A stretch of 64,000 nt of DNA from Lachnospiraceae bacterium (GTDB lineage Bacteria; Bacillota; Clostridia; Lachnospirales; Lachnospiraceae), in NCBI GenBank assembly GCA_024690205.1, contig JAILCX010000034.1, positions 1 to 64,000 of the forward strand. Reading direction: 5' to 3'. Below are positions 6,598 through 14,933 of the stretch, piece by piece. Position 1 is the stretch's first letter; each line of letters starts with the position of its first letter. Under the pieces are notes generated by a model, which did no database searches, was not told the origin of the DNA, and was given only the letters and a program-made list of their open reading frames with translations. The position numbers were made by a program, and so were the translations under genes.

Positions 6598-8736
6598 ATG
6601 GATTTTTCTACCATGTCCCGTTCGGACATAAACAGGTTCTATATTAACGAGATGCGGCCCGCCTTAAAGAAAAAGGCAGTCTTTTCAGACACGACCGCTA
6701 ACTATGTTACTCCCGCGGAACCCAATCCCTATTCGATGGTCACTATAAAGCTAAGGGTTGCCGCCAACAATATTGATAAGGCCTATCTTGTCAATAACGG
6801 AAACAAGCATCCGATGTTCCGTGAAAGCAGTGACGATACTTTTGAGTACTATTCCTGTGAAGTTGAGATAGAAGACAAAGAGTTCAATTATTATTTTGAG
6901 ATATTCGCCGGAAGAGTCATTTGTATATACGATAACAGGGGCGTAGGGAAGAGACCTTCCGACGATGCCTGTTTTAGGATAATCCCCGGATTCCGTACTC
7001 CCGATTGGGCAAAGGGTGCGGTCATGTATCAGATATATGTGGACCGTTTCTGTAACGGGGACCCTTCCAACGATGTTCTGACAGACGAATACGAATATAT
7101 TGGCGGCCATACCGAAAGAGTTGAGGACTGGGACAAGTATCCCGCACAGAGGGGTGTTCGTGAGTTTTACGGCGGAGACCTTCAGGGAGTTCTTGACAAG
7201 ATGGATTATCTTAGTGATCTCGGCGTGGACGTCATTTATTTTAATCCGCTCTTTGTTTCTCCCTCAAACCATAAATACGATATTCAGGATTACGACTACA
7301 TAGATCCGCATTTCGGAAAGATCGTTCATGATGAAGGAAACCTTCTCGGATGGGATCAGCATGAAAATAAGGATGCGGGCAGATACATAGACAGAGTCAC
7401 GAACCTCAAAAACCTTGAAGCTTCAAATGAGCTATTTGCCAAAGTTGTTGCCGAAGCGCATAAAAGAGGCATGAAGGTCATACTCGACGGAGTCTTTAAC
7501 CACTGCGGATCTTTCAATAAGTGGCTGGATCGTGAGCGCATATATGAAAACGCCGAAGGCTATGCTAAGGGCGCATTTGTAGACAGGAACAGCCCATATC
7601 ATAACTATTTCCAGTTCCATGATCAGAACCGTTTCCCATATAATACGACATATGACGGATGGTGGGGACACGACACTTTGCCAAAATTAAACTACGAAAA
7701 TTCTCAGGAACTGTTTAATTACGTGATGAGGATAGCGGCCAAGTGGGTTTCTCCCCCTTATAATGCGGACGGATGGAGACTTGATGTGGCAGCGGACCTT
7801 GGCCATTCTCCCGAATATAACCACTATTTCTGGCAGGAATTCAGGCGTTCGGTGCACAATGCAAATCCGGAAGCCATAGTTTTGGCAGAGCATTACGGTT
7901 CACCCAGAGCCTGGCTTAACGGACGCGAGTGGGATACGGTAATGAACTATGATGCGTTCATGGAGCCTGTTACCTGGTTCTTAACAGGTATGCAAAAGCA
8001 TTCTGATGATTTCAGACAGGATCTTTTGGGTAATGCCGACAGCTTTATCGGAGCCATGAACTATCACATGGCGGACTTTACCAATTCGTCATTGCAGATA
8101 GCAATGAACGAACTTTCAAATCATGACCATTCAAGGTTCCTTACAAGGACCAACAGACGTGTCGGAAGAACGAACAACTTGGGCCCCGAAGCGGCTAACG
8201 AAGGAATAAACAAAGCCGTTATGAGGGAAGCCGTTGTCATGCAGTTTACATGGCCCGGAGCACCCACGATATATTACGGTGATGAGGCCGGTGTATGCGG
8301 ATGGACCGATCCCGATAACAGAAGGACCTACCCTTGGGGACATGAGGATAAAGACCTTATCGAATTCCATAAGGCCATGATAAAGATCCATAAAGAAAAC
8401 CCCGAACTTATCGGAGGGTCATTAAAATACGTTATCAACAATTACAATTTCCTCGGATATGGAAGATTCACAAGGGAAGAAGCGATCGTAGTCATCGTAA
8501 ACAATAATGACCATCAGATAACGGAAGAGATAACAGTATGGCAGCTTGGTATTTCAAGAGAAGCCATGTTAAAGCAGTTGATCCGTACCACGGAGAACGG
8601 ATTTGAAGTCAATTGCGGAGAAGTTCCCGTTATCGGAGGCAAGATAAACCTTACGCTTCCCAAAACATCGGCAGTTGTTTTGAAGTATTCCAAGGCCGAT
8701 GAAAGCAGACCTTTGGGATTCAATTACTGGGATTAA
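6598..8736 (+). CDS. Cytoplasmic GH13 alpha-amylase family enzyme (neopullulanase/cyclomaltodextrinase/maltogenic amylase type)
   Basis: This 712-residue enzyme has no signal peptide, so it acts on maltodextrins already imported. An N-terminal beta domain (residues 1-130, CBM34-like in placement) precedes the barrel, which opens with 'AVMYQIYVDRFCNGD' at about 141. GH13 regions are intact: 'DGVFNHCG' (I), 'GWRLDVAADL' with the nucleophile Asp (II), 'VLAEHYG' with the acid Glu (III) and 'NELSNHDHSR' with the third carboxylate (IV). Expected activity is hydrolysis or transglycosylation of alpha-1,4 and some alpha-1,6 bonds. The ribosome site is CCAGGAGAG just before ATG 6598. The gene lies 49 bp after ugd and 1 bp before an ABC ATPase gene, probably one transcript. 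Confidence 0.9.
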   Translation: MDFSTMSRSDINRFYINEMRPALKKKAVFSDTTANYVTPAEPNPYSMVTIKLRVAANNIDKAYLVNNGNKHPMFRESSDDTFEYYSCEVEIEDKEFNYYFEIFAGRVICIYDNRGVGKRPSDDACFRIIPGFRTPDWAKGAVMYQIYVDRFCNGDPSNDVLTDEYEYIGGHTERVEDWDKYPAQRGVREFYGGDLQGVLDKMDYLSDLGVDVIYFNPLFVSPSNHKYDIQDYDYIDPHFGKIVHDEGNLLGWDQHENKDAGRYIDRVTNLKNLEASNELFAKVVAEAHKRGMKVILDGVFNHCGSFNKWLDRERIYENAEGYAKGAFVDRNSPYHNYFQFHDQNRFPYNTTYDGWWGHDTLPKLNYENSQELFNYVMRIAAKWVSPPYNADGWRLDVAADLGHSPEYNHYFWQEFRRSVHNANPEAIVLAEHYGSPRAWLNGREWDTVMNYDAFMEPVTWFLTGMQKHSDDFRQDLLGNADSFIGAMNYHMADFTNSSLQIAMNELSNHDHSRFLTRTNRRVGRTNNLGPEAANEGINKAVMREAVVMQFTWPGAPTIYYGDEAGVCGWTDPDNRRTYPWGHEDKDLIEFHKAMIKIHKENPELIGGSLKYVINNYNFLGYGRFTREEAIVVIVNNNDHQITEEITVWQLGISREAMLKQLIRTTENGFEVNCGEVPVIGGKINLTLPKTSAVVLKYSKADESRPLGFNYWD

Positions 8737-8737
8737 A

Positions 8738-9403
8738 ATGTTAAAAGTAGAACACATAACAAAAAAATACGGAAAACGTCCAATACTAAGGGATATCAGC
8801 TTTTGTATAGAGCCGGGTCAGAGAGTTGCGATAGTAGGCAGAAACGGCTGCGGAAAGACCACTCTCATGCAGATCCTCTCAGGAGCGATGAAGCCCCTAA
8901 GCGGAAGCATCGATTTTTTCGGAAAGGACCCCTTAAAGAAGCATTCGGTATTTAAGGATTATATTGGGTATGTACCTCAGGATCCGCCGCTTCTTCCGGA
9001 ACTTACGGTTAAAGACAACCTGAAACTCTGGTCCGTTGATAAGTGCAAGAACTACGAGTATATACTTGACAGGTTCGACTTAAGGGACCTTATGAAGACG
9101 GAGGTCAGGAAGCTTTCGGGCGGAATGAAAAAAAGACTCGCGATAGCCTGTGCGATAGCTACATGGCCGCCTATTCTTTTACTTGACGAGCCCACGACGG
9201 CTCTCGACCTGTATTATAAAGAAAGCATTCAGCAGTGGCTTTCCGAGTTTAACAATCTTAACGGGATAGTGCTTCTTTCAACTCATGAGGAAGCGGAGAT
9301 AGTATCCTGTGACAGATGCCTCTTTATGAAAAACGGTGTTCTTACCGAGATACCGCATGATGAGAATATGATGAAAACCGTAAGGTTATATCTGGAGGAT
9401 TAA
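8738..9403 (+). CDS. ABC transporter ATP-binding protein
   Basis: A 221-residue nucleotide-binding subunit beginning at MLKVEHITKKYG; the frame is open further upstream but that part overlaps the amylase gene. Walker A is 'GRNGCGKTT' near 35, the signature is 'LSGGMKKR' near 125, Walker B is 'ILLLDEPTTALD', and the switch His lies in 'LLSTHEEAE'. The type is that of CcmA/ABC-2 exporters. It begins 1 bp after the amylase stop and is followed by a membrane-anchored protein and an ABC-2 type permease, which it most likely powers. The transported substrate is unknown. Confidence 0.9.
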   Translation: MLKVEHITKKYGKRPILRDISFCIEPGQRVAIVGRNGCGKTTLMQILSGAMKPLSGSIDFFGKDPLKKHSVFKDYIGYVPQDPPLLPELTVKDNLKLWSVDKCKNYEYILDRFDLRDLMKTEVRKLSGGMKKRLAIACAIATWPPILLLDEPTTALDLYYKESIQQWLSEFNNLNGIVLLSTHEEAEIVSCDRCLFMKNGVLTEIPHDENMMKTVRLYLED

Positions 9404-9405
9404 AA

Positions 9406-10764
9406 ATGGAAAACCCCGGAAGTTTTGACATAAATACGGGTCAGGAGATAATAACCGAAGATCCGGAATCGGGTAAGGAAATTGGATCCAAAAACAAAAA
9501 AACGGGATTGATCATATGTGTCATTACAGTGATCGTTTTGGCAGCAGCTGCTCTGCTGCTTTATCTTTTTGTATTCGGAAATAAAAAGGTGATCATAATA
9601 AATGCCGTAAAAAACACCTTTGAAAATATCAACGAGGGAAACAACAAACTCCTAACCGCGATAAACCTAAGTGACATGACAAAGGACAGAGAATACACGG
9701 TATCGGTAAAGGCCGACACCAGTATATCCGATCTGGATGTCAGCGTTGATGCGGATGTCATGATAGACAAAGATGTTCTTCAGATAGAGGGTAATGCCGA
9801 TATTGCATTTGTGCCTACCATAGAATTCATACTCCGATTTGATGAAGAAAGAGTGAGTCTTTATATCCCGATGATCAAAGACCATCTTTTCTATTATGAT
9901 TATCACAAAAAGAATGATGGATACGTGGATGATCTCGGAGACACAGAAGTCTTAAATGACAGTCTGGATGAAGGGTACGGTCTGCTCTTTGACAAAACGG
10001 ATATTGAAACGGACATATATAAGGATATTGCCAAGGTGCTTGACGAGACGGAAGTTCGATCTGTCGGAACGAAGAAATACGAAGTAGACGGTAATAAGGT
10101 GATGTGCAAAGGCTATGAGATCGTGATCGATAAGGAGAATGCCGGCCGGATTGGCAAAGTCCTTTCACAGATCCTTGATGATGATTATAAAAAGATCCTT
10201 TCGTCCATATCCGTTGATACGGAAAAGCTTGAAGATGAGCTTGAAGAATATGTTGAGAAAAACGGCGAAATGAGCATAGAGGTCTATTTGTACAAAGGAA
10301 AGCTCGCAGCGGTAACGACAGGTTCCGATGATGGAGAGATTGCGCTCCTCTTTGAAGGAGGAGATTACAGAACCCAGAATATCGAACTTATGTATGACGA
10401 TCATGTTCTGGCAAAGCTTACCGGGGATATAACCGATACAACCGAAGAGTGCGGTCTTGAACTCCTTGATAAAAAGATCTTTTCGTATGAATATGACTTT
10501 GAAGAGGGTGATCTTAACGCGAATGTATTGGGAATGTACGATGCAGACGCAAAAGTCGTAAATACAGGAAAAAAATTCACGGTCTCACTTGATTTCGTTG
10601 ATATAGGCGATACGTACCTTGGCGGAGAGATCTCCGTAAAGAAAGGCGCACAGCTTAAGGATCTTGAAGGAGATGAATATGATCTTGGAAATGCAACCGA
10701 AGATGATATTAACAAACTGATCGAAGAGATCCGTGAGATAGCTGCAGGAATCCTGGGATATTAG
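9406..10764 (+). CDS. Membrane-anchored extracellular protein, paralogue of the protein at 12494
   Basis: A 452-residue protein with a short cytoplasmic N-terminus containing 'FDINTGQEI', one membrane segment at about 31-53 and a large external region of beta-rich, acidic sequence. I do not recognise the family. It is clearly related to the protein at 12494-14068: both have the N-terminal FDxxTGxxI motif, 'NTFENINEGNNKLLTA'-like start of the ectodomain, 'GGDYRTQNIELM', and a final 'LKDLEGDEYDLGNATEDD'. Genes start 2 bp after the ABC ATPase and 3 bp before the permease, so it is probably an extracytoplasmic partner of that transporter, or its cargo receptor. Confidence 0.7.
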   Translation: MENPGSFDINTGQEIITEDPESGKEIGSKNKKTGLIICVITVIVLAAAALLLYLFVFGNKKVIIINAVKNTFENINEGNNKLLTAINLSDMTKDREYTVSVKADTSISDLDVSVDADVMIDKDVLQIEGNADIAFVPTIEFILRFDEERVSLYIPMIKDHLFYYDYHKKNDGYVDDLGDTEVLNDSLDEGYGLLFDKTDIETDIYKDIAKVLDETEVRSVGTKKYEVDGNKVMCKGYEIVIDKENAGRIGKVLSQILDDDYKKILSSISVDTEKLEDELEEYVEKNGEMSIEVYLYKGKLAAVTTGSDDGEIALLFEGGDYRTQNIELMYDDHVLAKLTGDITDTTEECGLELLDKKIFSYEYDFEEGDLNANVLGMYDADAKVVNTGKKFTVSLDFVDIGDTYLGGEISVKKGAQLKDLEGDEYDLGNATEDDINKLIEEIREIAAGILGY

Positions 10765-10767
10765 AAA

Positions 10768-11904
10768 ATGAAACTGTTCTTTTCATATCTTATTTTACAA
10801 TGGAAAAGATGTGCAAAATCCGTTATTAAACTTCTGGCGGTTACTTTGCTTGCAATAGCGGTTGTATTGCTCATTGTCCTTGGAATGGTAAAACTCCTTT
10901 CGGATAACAAGACGCTTACACTTGCAAGGATCGGAGTATCCATACCTGAGGATGAGGCTGTTACGGCATATGTTACTTCGTTTATCGAATCCATGGAATC
11001 TGTAAGGAGCATATGTACCTTTGAATACATGGATGAAGAAGATGCGGTAAAACAGTTTAACGAAGGAAAGCTGGAGGCAGCAGTCGTCATTCCCAGCGGA
11101 TTCTATCATGACGTTCAGGTCGGATTAAATCCCCCCGCGATCATTTACTTTCCTGAAAACCCCGGACTTGTCGGAAGTATGTTTAAGGAAGTCCTTACAA
11201 GCGGGGTTTCCTATCTTCAGACCGCAGAGGCAGGAGTATATGCAGCTATAGATACGGCTTATACGTATGAAGCTGCCATAAGCATAGCAGACATAGGACA
11301 GCTTTTGGCTCTTGATTATGTTTCCGCTGTCCTGGCAAGGGACAATATGTTTTCCGAGGAGAGCGTATCGGCACTAGGAGAGATGGATCTTCTTTCTTAT
11401 TATTTTGCGGCAGGTATAATAATTATCCTTTCGTTCAGCGGAGTCGCTTACGCTTTCATGTATGCTCGTTCCTTAAAGGCCGTAGATGATAAACTTAAGG
11501 TAAACGGAATGAATCCTTTCTTTTGCGCGATCGCAAAGATATTGGCGATGTTTCCTTTTATATATATAACGGGAATGTTGGTATACTTTACGGGCCTGGC
11601 TATAAGCAGCAGGATGGAAAAGGGATTTGCGGAATATGAACCGTCAATCTGGCTTTATATGGCAGCGATAGCGGGAATATTCGCACTGTATTTTGAAATA
11701 GTATACGACCTTACGGGACGCGGAAAGACAGGTATCTTTGTTCTTCTTATTATAAATGTGATAGGAATATGCGTTTCGGGACTCATAATTCCGCCGGCCT
11801 ATATGGCGGACTGGACAAATGCCATTGGAAGGTGCATGCCGTTTAAGTATCTGACCGGACTCATATCCTATGCTCTTTACGGAACAGGAGGAGGTGTTAT
11901 ATGA
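10768..11904 (+). CDS. ABC-2 type transporter permease
   Basis: A 378-residue membrane protein with one N-terminal membrane helix (about 17-42), an extracellular domain of roughly 150 residues starting 'ARIGVSIPEDEAV', and a C-terminal block of about five helices beginning near residue 210 ('LLSYYFAAGIIIILSFSG'). This is the ABC2_membrane_3 layout. It would form the channel used by the ATPase at 8738. It overlaps the next gene by four bases (ATGA at 11901-11904), so the two are translationally coupled. The exported substrate is unknown. Confidence 0.82.
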   Translation: MKLFFSYLILQWKRCAKSVIKLLAVTLLAIAVVLLIVLGMVKLLSDNKTLTLARIGVSIPEDEAVTAYVTSFIESMESVRSICTFEYMDEEDAVKQFNEGKLEAAVVIPSGFYHDVQVGLNPPAIIYFPENPGLVGSMFKEVLTSGVSYLQTAEAGVYAAIDTAYTYEAAISIADIGQLLALDYVSAVLARDNMFSEESVSALGEMDLLSYYFAAGIIIILSFSGVAYAFMYARSLKAVDDKLKVNGMNPFFCAIAKILAMFPFIYITGMLVYFTGLAISSRMEKGFAEYEPSIWLYMAAIAGIFALYFEIVYDLTGRGKTGIFVLLIINVIGICVSGLIIPPAYMADWTNAIGRCMPFKYLTGLISYALYGTGGGVI

Positions 11905-12467
11905 AAAAGTGGCGCTTCCTTTATTACCATACAAAGGCAATTATAAAGCACAGAGAGCCATGGGTACTGCTTGCCACATTGATCCTGCTTTTCTTTGTTT
12001 TTAAAAATATCACCCTTCCGACGGTTGACAACACACGTATAGGTGTGGTTACATATGATAGTTACAGGGCTTCGGATACCGTATCCTTGCTTGAAGATAC
12101 AAGCCGTGTGTATGAAGTCATCCGCTACGAGGACGAAGAATCCCTTAAAAAGGACGTTCGAAGCGGAGACATAGAGTGCGGTTTCATTTTCAATGAAGAC
12201 TTTGACCGTCTGGTTGAAAAAGGAAGAACCAGAGGCAGTATCGGATATGTATACTCGCCTTATACGACGAAAGGCCTTGTTGCAAAGGAATCGCTGTTTG
12301 CAGCATTCTTAAAGAACTATAGCAATGACATTCTTGAAGAAGATTATCCCAAGATGTTCGGAAATCAGGATGAATCGGTTAAAGAAGAGATCATGGAGTT
12401 GCTAAGGGATAGAAACGCCTACTACATCGACAGCAATGAAATCTTTGAGGTTGAGATAAGGCGCTGA
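11901..12467 (+). CDS. Half-length ABC-2 permease: membrane anchor plus ectodomain only
   Basis: A 188-residue protein with a single membrane helix near 20-37 and an ectodomain starting 'TRIGVVTYDSYRASDTV'. This corresponds to the first half of the permease encoded just upstream, whose ectodomain also starts RIGV and has the same acidic strand-helix layout ('DEESLKKDVRSGDIECGFIF' against 'EEDAVKQFNEGKLEAAVVI'). The C-terminal helical block is missing. The stop at 12465-12467 is followed within 30 bp by the next gene's ribosome site, so no frameshifted remainder is present. It may be a decayed permease or a purpose-built partner subunit; the intact frame and coupling favour the latter. Confidence 0.65.
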   Translation: MKKWRFLYYHTKAIIKHREPWVLLATLILLFFVFKNITLPTVDNTRIGVVTYDSYRASDTVSLLEDTSRVYEVIRYEDEESLKKDVRSGDIECGFIFNEDFDRLVEKGRTRGSIGYVYSPYTTKGLVAKESLFAAFLKNYSNDILEEDYPKMFGNQDESVKEEIMELLRDRNAYYIDSNEIFEVEIRR

Positions 12468-12493
12468 CCCGCGTTTTTAAAAGGGAGGAAATT

Positions 12494-14068
12494 ATGGAAG
12501 AAAAGAAGTTTGATCCCATGACTGGTGAACCCATCGTGGAACAGGCTGCACAGGAACCGGTGCAGACCACATTTGAAGATGCTGTAAGCGCAGCACCTGT
12601 TGAGCCCGAAAAGAAAGGTGGAAAAGGAAAGCTTATCGCTATCATCGCAGCAGCAGTTGTTCTTGTTGCAGCTATCGTTTGCCTTGTAGTATTTGTTATC
12701 CTTCCCAAATTCGGAAAGCCCATCACAAAGATTGAAAAAGCTTTTGAGAACACGTTCTCAAGCCTTACCAAGGGCGACAATCTTTTGTTGACAGCTCTTT
12801 CTCCGGAAGGACTTGAAAAGACAGATACATTTACTATGACTTTTGAGGGAGAACTTGAGGATTACGGTAATGCATCTATCGATTTCATAAAGACAAAGGA
12901 TGCTTTACAGATATGTGCAGGCGTAGACGTAAGCGATATGCTGGATGTTCCTTATATTGACGCTCAGTTCCTTTGGGATGATGAAGCAATAAGGGCTTCT
13001 TCATCACTTCTTAATAATCAGTACGTTTACTACTATACGGAAGAACCCGATGAGGATGGTTTCCTTGCAGAAGTATTCGAGGAAATGGAATCTGAGGGGC
13101 TCGATGCCGAAACAATAAACGGAGCACTTAAGGATTACTATGACACTATCATGGATTTCGATGGTATTACCAAGGCCAACGAAGATCTGACTGAAGAGTT
13201 AAAGGAACATTTCCGTGATCTTGAAGTTAAGAAGATCGACAGCAACGAATTTGAGATCAACGGTAAAGACGTTAAGTGTGAAGGATATACGGTCGTAGTA
13301 ACTGAAAAGGATCTCAAGAAGGCTCTTGATTCGTATTCAAAGGCAGTGAAGTCTACTATGGAGAAGTCTATGGGAACTTTGCTTGAAGTAGCAGATACGG
13401 ATGTTGATGAATTATTTGATGAAGCTTTCAGTGAAGTTTATGATTCGATCGAGGATATGGATGATATCGAGTTTGATATCTATCTTTACAAGAACGAAGT
13501 CGCAGCTATCGAAATGGAAGTTGAAGATTCAAAACTTTCTATCCAGTTCCAGGGTGGAGACTACAGAGCTCAGAACATCCTTGTGGATGTAGACGGAAGC
13601 AAATTAGAGATCACCGGCGAAAAGGATGGCAATACGGAAAAAGCAAGCGTAAAGGTCGATAAAGAGGAATACTTCTCTTATGAGTTCGATTCAAAGAAGG
13701 GTGATCTTTCACTTAAGGTTTCAGACGGATACGATGAATACGAGCTTGAAGGAATCAATGTTTCAAGCAAATCAGATGAACTTGTAGTTTCACTTGATGA
13801 ACTTGATCTTGACGGAATTGTTTTAACAGGTTCATTCACTCTCAAGAAGGCTGCAAAGCTTAAGGATATGTCAGGTGATGAGTTCAATATCGGAGATGCG
13901 ACAGAGGATGAACTCATGGAAACGCTTGAGGACGAACAGGAAGCACTTGAAGAACTCAGCGGACTTGAGAGTCTCTTTGGAGGCAGCAGTTATGATTATG
14001 ATGATTATGACTGGGATGATGAAGACTGGGAAGATTACGATTGGGATGACGAGGATTCCGACTGGTAA
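12494..14068 (+). CDS. Membrane-anchored extracellular protein with aspartate/tryptophan/tyrosine-rich tail
   Basis: A 524-residue paralogue of the protein at 9406. It starts after AGGGAGG with 'KFDPMTGEPIVEQ', has a membrane segment at about 49-72 after a Gly/Lys patch, and an acidic ectodomain that shares several blocks with its paralogue ('GGDYRAQNILVDVDGS', 'LKDMSGDEFNIGDATEDE'). The last 30 residues are almost only Asp, Glu, Tyr and Trp, with repeats such as 'DYDWDDED'. I do not recognise the family. It ends the transporter gene set and is followed by an intrinsic terminator at 14092. A role as a surface ligand-binding or cation-binding partner of the ABC system is inference. Confidence 0.7.
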   Translation: MEEKKFDPMTGEPIVEQAAQEPVQTTFEDAVSAAPVEPEKKGGKGKLIAIIAAAVVLVAAIVCLVVFVILPKFGKPITKIEKAFENTFSSLTKGDNLLLTALSPEGLEKTDTFTMTFEGELEDYGNASIDFIKTKDALQICAGVDVSDMLDVPYIDAQFLWDDEAIRASSSLLNNQYVYYYTEEPDEDGFLAEVFEEMESEGLDAETINGALKDYYDTIMDFDGITKANEDLTEELKEHFRDLEVKKIDSNEFEINGKDVKCEGYTVVVTEKDLKKALDSYSKAVKSTMEKSMGTLLEVADTDVDELFDEAFSEVYDSIEDMDDIEFDIYLYKNEVAAIEMEVEDSKLSIQFQGGDYRAQNILVDVDGSKLEITGEKDGNTEKASVKVDKEEYFSYEFDSKKGDLSLKVSDGYDEYELEGINVSSKSDELVVSLDELDLDGIVLTGSFTLKKAAKLKDMSGDEFNIGDATEDELMETLEDEQEALEELSGLESLFGGSSYDYDDYDWDDEDWEDYDWDDEDSDW

Positions 14069-14091
14069 ATCAAAATAACATCAAAAAACTT

Positions 14092-14121
14092 AAGGCTCCG
14101 CTAAGCGGGGCCTTATTTTAT
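14092..14121 (+). terminator. Intrinsic terminator
   Basis: A 10-bp stem (AAGGCTCCGC at 14092-14101 with GCGGGGCCTT at 14105-14114, one G-U pair) with loop TAA is followed by ATTTTATATTTTT. It lies 24 bp after the stop at 14068. Confidence 0.88.
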
Positions 14122-14124
14122 ATT

Positions 14125-14154
14125 TTTACGATGACCTGATGTGAATCGTATGAT
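14125..14154 (+). promoter_or_regulatory. Possible promoter of the purine genes
   Basis: TTTACG (14125-14130) and TATGAT (14149-14154) are 18 bp apart, directly after the terminator at 14092-14121. The -10 is five of six to consensus and the -35 is weak. A start near 14161 would give a 42-nt leader. I saw no purine riboswitch fold in this short space. Confidence 0.4.
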
Positions 14155-14202
14155 ATATTATTTAAGGAACTTTTTAAGACCAGTTAACGGAGGAAACAGT
14201 GT

Positions 14203-14922
14203 ATGGAAATGAGATCTCTGTCTGAAGAACTTAGGAGTAATTCCTATCCCGGAAGAGGTATCGTGATCGGAGCATCCGATGACGGCAAAAAAGCGGTTAT
14301 TGCATACTTTATCATGGGAAGGAGCACCAACAGCAGAAACAGAGTGTTCGTTGAATTTGACGAAGGGATAAGGACACAGGCTTTTGATCCGTCAAAGATG
14401 GAAGATCCGAGCCTTATAATTTACTCTCCCGTTCGCGTTATCGGAAGAAAGACGATCGTAACAAACGGAGATCAGACAGATACCATATTTGACGGAATAA
14501 GGAACGGTATATCTTTTGAGCAGTCATTAAGATGCAGGGAGTTTGAACCCGATGAGCCGAATTTCACACCGAGGATCTCATCGGTGGTTCGCGTTGACCC
14601 CGACAGGAATCAGTTCAGATATGCTATCTCTATCCTGAAGAGTGCAAACGGAAATCCGGATTCATGCCAGAGATTTACATTTGGCTACAAGATTCCGGTA
14701 GCCGGAGAAGGTCACTTTATACATACATATATGCATGACGGAAATCCGCTTCCCAGTTTTGAAGGAGAGCCTAAGCTTGTTAAACTTGAAGGAGATATTG
14801 ACTCTTTTACGAACATGCTTTGGGAAAGCCTTAACGAAGAAAACAAGGTTTCACTGTTTACCAGATACATAGACATTTCTACAGGCAAATTTGAATCAAG
14901 GATAATTAACAAGAACAGTTGA
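14203..14922 (+). CDS. Stand-alone IMP cyclohydrolase (PurO-like)
   Basis: A 239-residue protein with ribosome site GGAGG before ATG 14203. The sequence 'NSYPGRGIVIGASDDGKKAV', 'YFIMGRSTNSRNRVF' and 'GDQTDTIFDGI' match the IMP_cyclohydrolase (PurO) family first known from archaea, which closes FAICAR to IMP. The next gene, 11 bp on, is the AICAR transformylase half of PurH, so the two proteins together do what bifunctional PurH does in most bacteria. This agrees with the assignment. Cytoplasmic, last step of de novo purine synthesis. Confidence 0.88.
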   Translation: MEMRSLSEELRSNSYPGRGIVIGASDDGKKAVIAYFIMGRSTNSRNRVFVEFDEGIRTQAFDPSKMEDPSLIIYSPVRVIGRKTIVTNGDQTDTIFDGIRNGISFEQSLRCREFEPDEPNFTPRISSVVRVDPDRNQFRYAISILKSANGNPDSCQRFTFGYKIPVAGEGHFIHTYMHDGNPLPSFEGEPKLVKLEGDIDSFTNMLWESLNEENKVSLFTRYIDISTGKFESRIINKNS

Positions 14923-14933
14923 AAGGAAAGAAC

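Noticed and set aside
12400-12494. Frameshift that split a full second ABC-2 permease
   Set aside because: After the 188-residue frame stops there are only 26 bases to the next gene, and no frame in this gap or in the next gene encodes the missing helices.
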